A stretch of DNA of 64,000 nt from CADEEX01 sp964577955 (GCA_964577955.1 CAZOAZ010000015.1:52618-116617), one strand, 5' to 3'; positions 25,667 to 34,329 are shown, numbered from the stretch's first letter. Numbers and translations are program-made. The notes: generated by a model not told the origin, from the sequence alone.

Positions 25667-26602
25667 ATGTGGTCACACCGATCGTGTCTAGTCGGGGCGT
25701 TGCTGGTGAGCCTGCCGTCTTCGGTGACGGTTGCGCAGGACCCGCCGGTTTTTTCCATCGGGTCCGATCTCGTCGTGGTCCACGCGACCATCAAGGATCG
25801 AGGCGGGGCGTACGTCACGGGGTTGACGCGCGACGCCTTTGCCATTCTCGAGGACGGCCGTCCGCAGAGCGCGCAGCTGTTCACGAGCGAGGATGCACCG
25901 GTGACCGTCGGCCTGCTCATCGATAGCAGCGGGAGCATGCAGCCGATTCGAGAACGCGTCATCGCGGCCGCTGCGGCCTTCGCCGAAGCGAGTCATCCCA
26001 GCGACGAACTGTTCGCCCTCGGCTTCAACGAGAGCGTCAGCGCCGCCCTGCCGCCGACGGCTCCGTTCACCAGTGATGTCGTCGTCTTGCAGAATGGGCT
26101 GACGAACACGATTCGCGCCAACGGGCGCACGGCGCTCTTCGACGGTATCGTCGCGGGTCTCGATTACCTCGGTCGTGGCCATCACGACCGTCGGGTCCTG
26201 GTCATCGTGAGCGATGGCGGCGACAATGCCAGTCACGCCACGTTTGAGGAGGTCGTCACCAAGACCCAAGCCTCGAACGCGGTCATTTACACCGTGGCGC
26301 TCGTCGACACAGTTGATGGCGACACGAATCCTGGGCTGCTCCGGCGTATTGCACAAGCGAGTGGGGGCGAGGCATTCGCACCCAGAAATGCCGACCAGAT
26401 TACAGAGGTCTTGCGCCACGTCGCTCGGGATATCCGCCATACCTACACCCTTGGCTATGTTTCTACCAACACGACAAGAGACGGCGGCTTTCGACAGATT
26501 CGTCTGATCGTCCAGTCACCAGACCGTCGCCGGCTGGTGGTCCGCACCCGCACTGGCTATCTGGCCGGTCTGCCAAAACGGAGCGATGGCGATGCGCGCT
26601 GA
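25667..26602 (+). CDS. Exported VWFA-domain protein of the acidobacterial type
   Basis: A 311-residue protein with a signal peptide ending near VTVAQDPP, followed by a short beta region (FSIGSDLVVVHATIKDRGG, LTRDAFAILEDG) typical of VWFA-related proteins abundant in Acidobacteriota. A von Willebrand A domain (about 80-270) has the metal-binding MIDAS start DSSGS and VSDGGD. Such domains bind proteins through a divalent metal. No LPxTx motif or membrane anchor is visible at its C-terminus. It lies between the LPQTA protein and the sortase, and its end overlaps the sortase gene by 17 bases. Confidence 0.9.
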   Translation: MWSHRSCLVGALLVSLPSSVTVAQDPPVFSIGSDLVVVHATIKDRGGAYVTGLTRDAFAILEDGRPQSAQLFTSEDAPVTVGLLIDSSGSMQPIRERVIAAAAAFAEASHPSDELFALGFNESVSAALPPTAPFTSDVVVLQNGLTNTIRANGRTALFDGIVAGLDYLGRGHHDRRVLVIVSDGGDNASHATFEEVVTKTQASNAVIYTVALVDTVDGDTNPGLLRRIAQASGGEAFAPRNADQITEVLRHVARDIRHTYTLGYVSTNTTRDGGFRQIRLIVQSPDRRRLVVRTRTGYLAGLPKRSDGDAR

Positions 26603-27194
26603 GCGACGCCGACGCTACCTGTCGGTCGAACGGGTGCTCCTGGGAACGGGCATCGTGTGCCTGGGGTGGTGGGGAGTCGTGTCGCTGCACGTGACGCGCT
26701 ACCAACGCGAACAGCGCGCTGTCTTCGAAAGGATACGGACGGCTGAGCCTGCCGTGGTTGATGCCTCGGCGGCACCAGCCACTGGCTCGTTGATCGGGTC
26801 ACTCGAGATTCCGCGGTTGCGCCTGTCGGCAATGATCGCTCAGGGTGACGACGCCGCGACGCTCGAGATGGCGATTGGCCATTTACCGGACACGGCGTTG
26901 CCGTGGCACGAAGGCAATAGTGCGCTGGCGGGGCATCGCGACACATTCTTCCGACCGCTCCGAGACATCCGGGTCGGTGATGAATTGCGCGTTTCGACCC
27001 TCCACGGCGACTTCCGCTATCAAGTGCGAGAGACGACGGTCGTGGGTCCCAACGATGTCTGGGTCCTCGATCCGACTGACCGCCCGACGCTGACGCTCAT
27101 CACGTGTTATCCGTTCCGCTACGTGGGAAAAGCGCCCCGCCGATTCATCGTGAGAGCGGAACGCATCAACACCGCGGAGGCAAATCAGGTTTGA
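26586..27194 (+). CDS. Class D-like sortase
   Basis: A 202-residue transpeptidase with an N-terminal membrane anchor (about 13-31), then the catalytic barrel (about 65-195). The catalytic histidine is in LAGHRDTFF, the cysteine in TLITCYPF (the TLxTC motif) and the arginine in PRRFIVRA. Sequence and size fit class D sortases, which are known from some Gram-negative phyla as well as Firmicutes. Its likely substrate is the LPQTA protein at 24827. The gene overlaps the VWFA gene by 17 bases and has two possible ATG starts (26586 and 26592). Confidence 0.9.
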   Translation: MAMRAERRRRYLSVERVLLGTGIVCLGWWGVVSLHVTRYQREQRAVFERIRTAEPAVVDASAAPATGSLIGSLEIPRLRLSAMIAQGDDAATLEMAIGHLPDTALPWHEGNSALAGHRDTFFRPLRDIRVGDELRVSTLHGDFRYQVRETTVVGPNDVWVLDPTDRPTLTLITCYPFRYVGKAPRRFIVRAERINTAEANQV

Positions 27195-27267
27195 CCGCCA
27201 TGACGACAAATCCGTACCTCACGATGTCGATCGCGTGGACGCGATCATCCGATCGAGGCCAGGCGTG

Positions 27268-27903
27268 ATGGCAGATCCGCAACTCGGCAGTGATCTCCCG
27301 ATTCGTGAGTTTCTGACGGGCCTCGCATCTGCGGATGCGGCTCAGGGCGCCGTGTCAGCGGCCGCCGTCGCCGGAGCCATGGGCACGTCGCTCCTCTTGA
27401 TGGTTGCGACACTGCCCACAACGAGATCAGGTTCACTCGACGAGCGGACGGCGCTGATCGGTGCGGCCACCGCGCTTGGTGACGTGCGGGAACAACTGAT
27501 CGAGGCGATCGAGACCGAGACCGTGGTGAAGCTCTTCGCGGCGCGCAATATGCCGCAGGGGAGCCCGACACAACGGTCGAAACGCGAAGCGGCGATACAG
27601 CTCGCGCTCCGTGCCGCCGCAGACGTCCCACTGGAGGTCATTCGTCTGTGTGCACTCGGGCTGACGCACGCGCAAACGGTCGCGGCATCCAGCTGTCGTG
27701 CCGCTGGAAGCGAAGTAGAGTTGGCCGTCACGCTGCTGCGGGTCGGCTTGAACGGCGCTCGGTCGAATCTGGAAGCACGATTGGGCAGTCTGACTGATGT
27801 CGTGTACACGAAGGCCGTCGTCGAAGAAATCGCACAGCTCAGCGAGGCGGCTACAAGTGCCGCGCGGGCGGCCGAGTCATCGGTGCAGGTTCCTCCGGCC
27901 TGA
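27268..27903 (+). CDS. Cyclodeaminase/cyclohydrolase (FTCD C-terminal-like) family protein
   Basis: A 211-residue, mostly helical protein resembling formiminotetrahydrofolate cyclodeaminase (DLPIREFLTGLASADAAQGA, AAAVAGAMGTSLLLMVA). Active members usually carry a P-G-G-G-S-like segment before the A-rich helix; here it reads DAAQGAVS, so folate activity is doubtful. The ATG at 27268 is chosen because GAGG lies 9 bases upstream and it overlaps (TGATG) a 22-codon open frame that starts at 27200. A GTG at 27235 would give 11 more residues. The next gene is the HtrA-like protease. Confidence 0.75.
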   Translation: MADPQLGSDLPIREFLTGLASADAAQGAVSAAAVAGAMGTSLLLMVATLPTTRSGSLDERTALIGAATALGDVREQLIEAIETETVVKLFAARNMPQGSPTQRSKREAAIQLALRAAADVPLEVIRLCALGLTHAQTVAASSCRAAGSEVELAVTLLRVGLNGARSNLEARLGSLTDVVYTKAVVEEIAQLSEAATSAARAAESSVQVPPA

Positions 27904-27995
27904 GACTCGACTGGGACGGAGGTTTCTGAACACACGTCTCCGTGTTGAACGATACGCAACCCTCGACTAGGCTGGTGGTCGACGAGGAAGCGGGC

Positions 27996-29124
27996 ATGGC
28001 CATTCCCAAGAGACTGCGACACCGGACAGGCTGGACGATCGGCGTCGTGCTGATTCTGCTCGGCGCATCGTTCGTCATTCCAGTTCGCGGCCAGCGCGGC
28101 CGGGTCGGAGAGGTCACGCCTCGACCTGTCACACCACGTGGTGAGCTGGGTGCGGACGAAAAGAGCACCATCGATCTCTTCCAAAAGGCTCGCGCGTCGG
28201 TCGTCTACATCAACACCCGCGAAAGAGTCCTCGACCCGTGGACCCGGAACGTGTTCAGTATCCCGGGGGGCACCGGTTCCGGATTCGTGTGGGACGGAAG
28301 CGGCCACATCGTCACCAATTTCCATGTGGTGGCGGGGGCTTCAGAAGCCCGCGTCCGGCTGAACGACGGCCGTGATTCGCCCGCGACGCTCGTCGGGGCA
28401 AGCGCAGACCACGACCTGGCCGTACTCCGCCTCAACGTTTCCAGCTCGCTGTCGCCCGTCGCCATCGGCACGAGCCAGGACCTCAGGGTCGGACAGAAAG
28501 TGTTCGCCATTGGGAATCCATTCGGCCTTGACTGGACAACTCACGACCGGCATCATCTCCGCACTGGATCGCTCGTTGCCGGCGCAGGACGGCCGTACAC
28601 TGATCGAGCATCTGATCCAGACGGACGCCGCGATCAACCCGGGAAACTCGGGCGGGCCGCTGCTTGACAGCGCGGGTCGGCTGATCGGTGTGAACACGGC
28701 CATTTTCAGTCCGTCTGGCGCATCGGCGGGCGTCGGGTTCGCCGTGCCGATCGATACGGTGAACCGGGTCGTGCCGCAACTCATCGCGCGCGGCAAGTAC
28801 ACTCGTCCCGGTCTCGGGATCGCTGTCGACGAGGCCCTCAATCGGTCCGCGATCGAACAGCTGCGCGTCGAAGGTGTCGTGATCTTGAGGGTGACGCCTG
28901 GTTCTCCGGCGGCGGCCGCTGGTCTCCAGGGAGCACAGCTCGCCGCCGATGGAAGCATGGTGCCGGGTGACATCATCGTCGCGATCGATGGCCGGCCCGT
29001 CGAGAGTGTGGCGCGATTGTTCGCCAGGCTGGATGATCATCAAGTGGGCGACAGCGTGCGCCTCACCGTTCTGCGCGAGGGTCGCAGGGTCGAGCTGACC
29101 GTGACACTCGTCGGAGGCGCGTAG
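27996..29124 (+). pseudogene. HtrA/DegP-type (S1C) serine protease with a frameshift
   Basis: Two adjacent frames together encode one trypsin-like protease plus PDZ domain. The first (from ATG 27996) has a membrane/signal segment (about 9-30), the catalytic His region TNFHVVAGA and the catalytic Asp region DHDLAVLRL, then IGNPFGLDWT. The second continues with TTGIISALDRSL, the catalytic Ser NPGNSGGPL and a PDZ domain ending RVELTVTL. One extra base, most simply an A at about 28536-28540 (ACAACTC), breaks the frame. All triad residues are otherwise intact. It could be a sequencing or assembly error, a recent null mutation or a recoding site. Confidence 0.85.
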
Positions 29125-29130
29125 TCGGAC

Positions 29131-29337
29131 ATGAACTGCTACCTGGTGTTGGGCGTCCCGCAGGATGCCGACGCCGACACGATCCGGAGCGCATTTCGGG
29201 CTTTGGCGCGACGCTACCACCCAGACGCCGGCGCGGGATCGCTCGGGTCGCGACACCTTGACGAGCTCATCGACGGATTGTTTCAGACGTGGGACGAGCT
29301 GTTTTTCGGCGCTCCGCGACGCCGCGATCGAATGTGA
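29131..29337 (+). CDS. Minimal J-domain protein (DnaJ-like)
   Basis: A 68-residue protein consisting of little more than a J domain: CYLVLGVPQDADADTIRSAF, RALARRYHPD with the invariant HPD, then a helix and a basic end. J domains stimulate Hsp70 ATPase. The residues after HPD diverge from the family, and no G/F or substrate-binding region follows, so its partner and role are unclear. It starts 6 bases after the protease stop and ends 9 bases before the next gene. Confidence 0.8.
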   Translation: MNCYLVLGVPQDADADTIRSAFRALARRYHPDAGAGSLGSRHLDELIDGLFQTWDELFFGAPRRRDRM

Positions 29338-29346
29338 GCGGCTCCC

Positions 29347-30033
29347 ATGGCTTTTCGCGTCCTGATCATTGGCGGCACGGGACAGGTCGGCGCTTCGGTG
29401 GTGCGTGCGCTGGCTGGGGAACCATCGTGCTCTGAAGTCGTGATGGTCAATCGCAAAGCGATGGCGCTGGCCGGAGACCCTCGCGTCCGGCAGGTGGTTC
29501 TTGATACGGCTGCGCCGCAGTTTCCGGCAGACGTGACCAACCTCGCGCGGAGCCTGATGGCGCACGGCGATCCGGTCTACGGGGCCTCCTGTGTCGGCGT
29601 CGGCACAGGCAGCCTGAAGTGGACCGAGGAGGAATTGAAGGCGCTCGAAATCGGTGTCGTCGGTGGCTTTGCCCGCGGCTGTCACGCCGGAGGGATCACG
29701 CGGTTTGCGCTCCTCTCGGCAGCGGGAAGCACGCCGCAAAGCCGGATTCGCTACGCCCGGATCATGGGGTTGAAAGAAGAAACCGTTCGAGGCATCGGCT
29801 TCACGAGCCTCGCGATTTTCCGTCCCGGCATCATCGGCGGCAACGCTCACACGCCGGGCTACGCGGCGTGGTTGGGTCGCTTGATTCCCGGTCCGTTCGG
29901 GACAATTGAGCAGGACGACATCGGACGCGCCTTCGTCGCGGAATTCATTCAGAGCTCGGCCTCACACGGGGTGGTGTATCTCGAAAACAGGGCGATGAGA
30001 CGACTGTCCCGTACCCTGCGATCGTCCACCTAA
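29347..30033 (+). CDS. NAD(P)-binding oxidoreductase (NmrA/HTATIP2-like)
   Basis: A 228-residue Rossmann protein of the atypical SDR group. IIGGTGQVGASVVRAL is the dinucleotide-binding loop, and AHGDPVYGASCVGVGTGS with FALLSAAGSTPQSRIRYARI resembles the catalytic region of HTATIP2-like proteins. The C-terminal part (RPGIIGG, LGRLIPGPFG) is complete here but missing from the copy at 19316-19784. Bases 29452-29815 are almost identical to that copy, while 29347-29451 are much less similar, so this gene took part in a recombination or conversion event. The substrate is unknown. Confidence 0.85.
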   Translation: MAFRVLIIGGTGQVGASVVRALAGEPSCSEVVMVNRKAMALAGDPRVRQVVLDTAAPQFPADVTNLARSLMAHGDPVYGASCVGVGTGSLKWTEEELKALEIGVVGGFARGCHAGGITRFALLSAAGSTPQSRIRYARIMGLKEETVRGIGFTSLAIFRPGIIGGNAHTPGYAAWLGRLIPGPFGTIEQDDIGRAFVAEFIQSSASHGVVYLENRAMRRLSRTLRSST

Positions 30034-30669
30034 TCCGTTTTCGAATTCGGTGTCGAGTGGCCGACGTTCGCCGACACGCCAGGACCAGACGGCTCCAGCG
30101 AACCAGGCGAGACGGCCTGGGAAACCGCATCGACCCGCGACTTGTCGGTGGCATGCGCAGCTCCGTGAGCTGCGCGGACTTCTGGCGCTCTCGATGCGGT
30201 TTCCCGTCTGTCGCGGGCGACAGGCCGCTCGCAAGGTTCGCTTCCGCCGTCCAGTCCTGGCTTGCGCCACGCTCGCCCGTGCTATCCCGAGCCGTCCACC
30301 GGCGACAGTGACGATTTGCGGCGGCGACGCGTGCGAACTCGCGCGACTCAGATCACTGAAAACGTGCGCGCAGGCGGTCAATCCGCGTCGATCGTGAATG
30401 GCGGAGGCATCCCCGCGAGCAATCGACATGGTCGAATGTTTGAGCCGGATGCGGGGTTGGGCCCATCGACGCGGCCATCGTGAGTCCAGCGCCGGAGCGC
30501 ACGTTTTCCGCGCGACGTTCGGTCGCGGCGACGCCGCGAATCGTCCCTGGCGCCACTCATCGGCGACCGATTCGGACTACAGAGGACGCAAGAATGGGAT
30601 AGCGACGCGCGGAGCGGCCGGTCGCACGCGGCAGGTCACTTCGCATCCCGTCTGACGTATCGTACGGCA
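30034..30669. other. Intergenic region without convincing gene
   Basis: About 636 bases. Several open frames of 60-155 codons exist on both strands, but none has a ribosome site plus recognisable residues. It includes a strong hairpin (GCGCAGCTC-CGT-GAGCTGCGC, 30155-30175) and another dyad at 30208-30223 (CTGTCGC / GCGACAG). It may hold remnants of degraded DNA. Confidence 0.5.
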
Positions 30670-31287
30670 ATGAGACGAACACTGAGTGTCGCCACACTGG
30701 CAGTCGCGTGCTTGACGGTGTCGCTCGCGGGGCAACAGAAGAAGCCCAGTCCCGACGCCTATGCCGCCACCCAGATCGGCGGTCGTTACGTCGGCGCCGA
30801 TCCGGTCTACGTGGGCGGCAAGTGGATCGAGATCAGCTACGGCGGCCCCATCAAACGGGGCCGCGACCTCTGGGGCAGCGGCCAGAGCTACGGCAAGATG
30901 CTCGACAACGGCGCGCCGGTGTGGCGCGCCGGCGCCGACGTATCCACCTACCTGATGACGCAGGCCACGCTGGTCATCAACGGCAAGCGGATCGAGCCCG
31001 GCGGCTACTCGCTCTTCATCGATCTCACGCCCGAGGCGTGGACGCTGATCGTCTCCGATTGGCAGCCCCAGCGATTCTTCAATCCGGACAACCGGGATCA
31101 GCTGTGGGGATCGTTCGGTTACACGCCGGCGAAGGACGTCGTCCGCGCGCGCATGACGAAGACCACCCTGCCGTTCTCGATGGACCAGTTGACCTGGTCG
31201 TTCATCGACATGTCGGACAAGGGCGGCCGGCTCGCGATCATGTGGGACACGGTGATGGCCGTCGTGCCCTTCACGATCGTGGAATAG
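30670..31287 (+). CDS. Exported DUF2911-family protein
   Basis: A 205-residue protein with a signal peptide (LSVATLAVACLTVSLAG) and the features of DUF2911: GGKWIEISYGGPIKRGRDLW, VWRAGADVSTYL, GGYSLFID and a C-terminal MWDTVMAVVPFTI. The family is widespread in Acidobacteriota and Bacteroidota, is predicted to be beta-rich and has no established function. The ATG at 30670 lies after a long gap, so it has its own promoter. It converges with the multicopper oxidase (26-base gap). Confidence 0.9.
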   Translation: MRRTLSVATLAVACLTVSLAGQQKKPSPDAYAATQIGGRYVGADPVYVGGKWIEISYGGPIKRGRDLWGSGQSYGKMLDNGAPVWRAGADVSTYLMTQATLVINGKRIEPGGYSLFIDLTPEAWTLIVSDWQPQRFFNPDNRDQLWGSFGYTPAKDVVRARMTKTTLPFSMDQLTWSFIDMSDKGGRLAIMWDTVMAVVPFTIVE

Positions 31288-31313
31288 CCGCCGCGAGAAC
31301 CCGGGCGCCTCCT

Positions 31314-32645
31314 TCAGGCGCGAACGACTTCGAAGTGCATCATCATCCCGGCGGCGTGATGCTCGAGGATGTGGCAGTGCGCCATCCACGGGCCCGGCCG
31401 ATCGTCGGGAAGCCAGGCGATCTTCACGCGCCCGAGCGGCGGCACATGCACCGTGTCTTCCCAGGAGCGGTAGGCGGGCGGTTTGCCATTCACCGTCAGG
31501 ACCTGGAAGAAGAAGCCATGCAAGTGGAACGGGTGATCCATCGGCGTCTTGTTGACGATGTCCCAGACTTGCAGCTCACCGACGCGGACCGCGTCGCCGT
31601 GGTGATGACGCTCGCCGTTGATCTTGAAGTCCCAGCCGCGCCGCAGACTGGGCCAGCCGCCAAGACTCACTTCGCGCATCGACGGCGTTTCAGCCGGCGC
31701 GAGCGGCGCGATTGAGCGCAGTCTCGCTGGAATGTTCGCGACCGAGGGCCGCGCCTCCCCCACCCGCACGCTGCCGTAGACCGCCGGGCGCCGGGATCGG
31801 AAGCCGGCCGACCGCAGGGACTCGATCGCGAATTCCTGACCTGCCTCAAACGGACCGACGACGATCTCGACGCGATCGGCCGGTGCCAATTGGACTTCGG
31901 TCGCATCGACCGGCGATTCAATCAAGCCACCGTCGCTGCCGATGATGCGGAACGGCAGACCCGACAACGAGAAGTTGACGTAGCGGGCGCTCGACACATT
32001 GACGAGCCGCCACCGTTCAACCTGCCCGGCGGCGATATCGAACGTCGGCTTGACGCGGCCGTTCAGAAGACGAATCTGGCCCTGACGGCCGTTGTGCCGT
32101 TCGAGCACACCGCCGGGCGCCGCGATCGCGCCCTGACGGTCGAGCCGCACATCGTCGAACACCAGCACGCGGTCCTGGTCGACCACCGGTTCGCTGGCGC
32201 CGCGCACGACCATCACGCCGTACAACCCACGTTCGAGCTGCACCGTTTCGTTGGTGTGGGGGTGATACCAGAACGTGCCCGCATCCGGCAGCGCAAAGCG
32301 GTACTCGAAGCAGACGCCCGGCGGGACGGTCTTCTGGACGTCCTGCGTGCCGTCCATCGGCGGTGGCAGCCGCAGCCCATGCCAGTGGATCGTCGTCGGC
32401 TCGTCCAGCTGGTTCGTCAGGCGAACCACCAAGGTGTCGCCCTGGCGGGCCTCGATCGTCGGACCTGGTGTGACGCCGTTATAGGACCAGCCGTGCAGCG
32501 GCTGATGTCCGCCGCCAATGTCCCAGGGGTGCGCGGCGGCCTCGAGGTCGACGACCACCTCGCGTCCGCCTTTCGGCACGAGCGGCGTGAATTCGCGCTC
32601 CGGGACCACTCCGGCGACCGGTTCAGCGTGGCAGTGATTCGACAT
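31314..32645 (-). CDS. Multicopper oxidase
   Basis: A 443-residue laccase-like oxidase. Copper-binding motifs are visible in order: HWHGLR, WYHPHT, HPFHLHGF and MAHCHILEHHAAGMM, accounting for type 1, 2 and 3 sites. It should couple oxidation of a phenol or metal ion to oxygen reduction. Two ATGs lie near the start; 32645 is chosen because AGGAGGG is 7 bases upstream, against 1-2 bases for ATG 32651. No Sec or Tat signal is visible after either start (SNHCHAEPVAGVVPEREF), which is unusual. The AraC-type regulator gene lies upstream on the same strand, separated by two palindromic repeats. Confidence 0.92.
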   Translation of the reverse strand: MSNHCHAEPVAGVVPEREFTPLVPKGGREVVVDLEAAAHPWDIGGGHQPLHGWSYNGVTPGPTIEARQGDTLVVRLTNQLDEPTTIHWHGLRLPPPMDGTQDVQKTVPPGVCFEYRFALPDAGTFWYHPHTNETVQLERGLYGVMVVRGASEPVVDQDRVLVFDDVRLDRQGAIAAPGGVLERHNGRQGQIRLLNGRVKPTFDIAAGQVERWRLVNVSSARYVNFSLSGLPFRIIGSDGGLIESPVDATEVQLAPADRVEIVVGPFEAGQEFAIESLRSAGFRSRRPAVYGSVRVGEARPSVANIPARLRSIAPLAPAETPSMREVSLGGWPSLRRGWDFKINGERHHHGDAVRVGELQVWDIVNKTPMDHPFHLHGFFFQVLTVNGKPPAYRSWEDTVHVPPLGRVKIAWLPDDRPGPWMAHCHILEHHAAGMMMHFEVVRA

Positions 32646-32774
32646 CTTCATACCCTCCTGCAATCTCGTGTCGCGGGTGATCCGCTGACATTCGGAGACT
32701 ACCGGCGTGGCGGGGGCTGAAGATTGAATGACCCAGTCGAAGTTCTTGAACAAACCTGCTACGTGACAGTTGTG

Positions 32775-32826
32775 GGCTCCGGCTTTAGCCGGAGCCTCAG
32801 TAAATCCGGCTAAAGCCGGATTCCAC
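32775..32826. repeat. Palindromic repeat pair (intergenic)
   Basis: Two units: 32775-32796 (arms GGCTCCGGC / GCCGGAGCC) and 32803-32826 (arms AATCCGGCT / AGCCGGATT plus CCAC). They lie between the AraC-type gene and the multicopper oxidase gene. Confidence 0.9.
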
Positions 32827-32843
32827 GCACGACAGCTAACACG

Positions 32844-33707
32844 CTACGCATTTGAATGCGGGGCGGCGGACACGTCGAACGGCGACGAAATCTCGAAGAA
32901 CTCCCCGCGCATCATCACCGACGGCGGAATGCCAAACATCTGATAGAAGGTCCGCGTCAGGTGGGCGGCATCGGCGAAATCGGCGGCGTGCGCCGCGGTG
33001 GCGAGGGTGCGCTCCCGGCCGATCACGAGCATGGCTCGTGTCAGCTTGCGCCAGAGCATATAGCGCCTGAATGGCAGACCGACCTGCTGTTTGAAGAGAT
33101 GCGCAAAGCGGCTCGGCGACAGGAAGATCAACGCCGCGGCCTCGTCGATCGACATGCGGAGCTCGTCAGACTCGCGGATGGCCGCGATCACACGCGTCAC
33201 CCGCGCATCGAGGCGACGGCTGGGCGGCGCTCCGGTGCAGAGCGCATGCACGCAGTGTCTGACGAGAGCCCCGACCTCAAGACTCTCGAACGGTTCCTCC
33301 AGGAAGCGGCGCAGCTCCGCGACCGAGGACGCCAGCCGTGCCTCCGGCACCAGGGTGATGTCGTCGCGAAGCGATGACCGCAGCCAGACGCCCTCGACCG
33401 ATTCGGGGTCGACGAACACCATCGCGCTCAGCGCGCCGTGCGCGTCGTACGAGTGGACGACATCGGGTCGCACTACGAGGCCGCGTCCCATCCGCCAGTC
33501 GCCTCGCTTGCCGCGAATGCCGATTTCGCCGTCGATCGCGATGACGATCTGAATGGCGTGATGCAGGTGCGGCGGAACGACGCCCTGAGTGCGGCCGACG
33601 GCGAAGAACCCGCCATCCCAGAGATACCAGCGCCCCTCTCCCGACCAGCGCGACGCGCCGGCGCCGGCCGCGGCAGCAGGTTTATTCAAGATCTTCGGCT
33701 CGCTCAT
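32844..33707 (-). CDS. AraC-family transcriptional regulator with N-terminal cupin
   Basis: A 287-residue regulator. A cupin-like sensor domain (about 25-150; HLHHAIQIVIAIDGEIGIRG) is followed by two helix-turn-helix motifs (about 185-275; MSIDEAAALIFLSPSRFAHL, FADAAHLTRTFYQMFGI). This is the usual architecture of AraC/XylS-type activators that bind a small molecule. It lies directly upstream of the multicopper oxidase on the same strand and is divergent from the YtkA-like and peroxidase genes (82-base gap), so it may control either side. Confidence 0.92.
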   Translation of the reverse strand: MSEPKILNKPAAAAGAGASRWSGEGRWYLWDGGFFAVGRTQGVVPPHLHHAIQIVIAIDGEIGIRGKRGDWRMGRGLVVRPDVVHSYDAHGALSAMVFVDPESVEGVWLRSSLRDDITLVPEARLASSVAELRRFLEEPFESLEVGALVRHCVHALCTGAPPSRRLDARVTRVIAAIRESDELRMSIDEAAALIFLSPSRFAHLFKQQVGLPFRRYMLWRKLTRAMLVIGRERTLATAAHAADFADAAHLTRTFYQMFGIPPSVMMRGEFFEISSPFDVSAAPHSNA

Positions 33708-33789
33708 TCAATCTTCGCCCCGTCGCACATCGCTACTCTCAACCGGTCGCGGCGATGTCCGCCGGCCGACAGACAACAGGAGTATTGCG

Positions 33790-34329
33790 ATGAGCACTGC
33801 ACAGCGTATCGAAAAATCAGACCGGACGTGGAATCCGGCGGACCGCCGTCGCCTTGGCGGAGGCTGGTCAACCGGATTTGCCAGGCGGTGGGCGGTGATC
33901 GCTGTCGTCTTCGTGGCGGCAGTCACCCTGACGGGGTGCGGCGCCACCATCGCGATGATTCGCGGCACCGGGGCGAAGCGTCCGGCAGCCACGGAGTTCG
34001 GATTCGGCCCGCGTTCGTCCGTCCAGGGCCGCTACGTGGCGACGCTCGAGCCCGAGCGGCAGCTCCGCCCGCGTCGAATGCAGACGGTGCGCGTCACCGT
34101 GGTCGATCGCGACGGTCACCCCATTGATGGCGCAACGCTGACGATCGACGGCGGCATGCCGCAACACGGGCATGGGCTGCCGACGCGCCCGCGCGTGACG
34201 AGAAGCCTGGGCAGCGGCGCCTACGAGATCGAAGGTGTGCGCTTCAGCATGGGCGGCTGGTGGGAATTCAAGGTCGCGATCTCGGCTGGTGCCGGCGCGG
34301 ACACGGTCACCTTCAATCTGGACCTGTAG
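33790..34329 (+). CDS. YtkA/FixH-like lipoprotein with a repeat-derived N-terminus
   Basis: A 179-residue protein. The ATG at 33790 has AGGAG 7 bases upstream. A hydrophobic segment (about 36-50) ends in LTGC, a possible lipobox. The C-terminal half (about 95-175) fits the YtkA-like fold: VTVVDRDGHPIDGATLTIDG, GGMPQHGHGLPT and FSMGGWWEFKV. Such domains occur near copper and cytochrome assembly genes. The N-terminal 17 residues that include WNPADRRRLGGGWS are encoded by a long variant of the palindromic repeat (33828-33878), so part of the leader is repeat-derived. It is followed by the di-haem peroxidase after 21 bases. Confidence 0.82.
   Translation: MSTAQRIEKSDRTWNPADRRRLGGGWSTGFARRWAVIAVVFVAAVTLTGCGATIAMIRGTGAKRPAATEFGFGPRSSVQGRYVATLEPERQLRPRRMQTVRVTVVDRDGHPIDGATLTIDGGMPQHGHGLPTRPRVTRSLGSGAYEIEGVRFSMGGWWEFKVAISAGAGADTVTFNLDL
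33828..33878 (+). repeat. Long composite variant of the palindromic repeat, inside a gene
   Basis: The usual outer arms (GTGGAATCCGGC at one end, AACCGGATT at the other) enclose an extra block including GCCGTCGCCTTGGCGGAGGC. The same block, in reverse, occurs at 50568-50645. It lies in frame in the YtkA-like gene. Confidence 0.85.

Noticed and set aside
30155..30175. Rho-independent terminator
   Set aside because: The hairpin is strong but lacks a T-run and lies 120 bases beyond the nearest stop.
30034..30669. Small open frames in the gap after the NAD(P)-binding gene
   Set aside because: Several frames on both strands without ribosome sites, conserved residues or coupling to neighbours.
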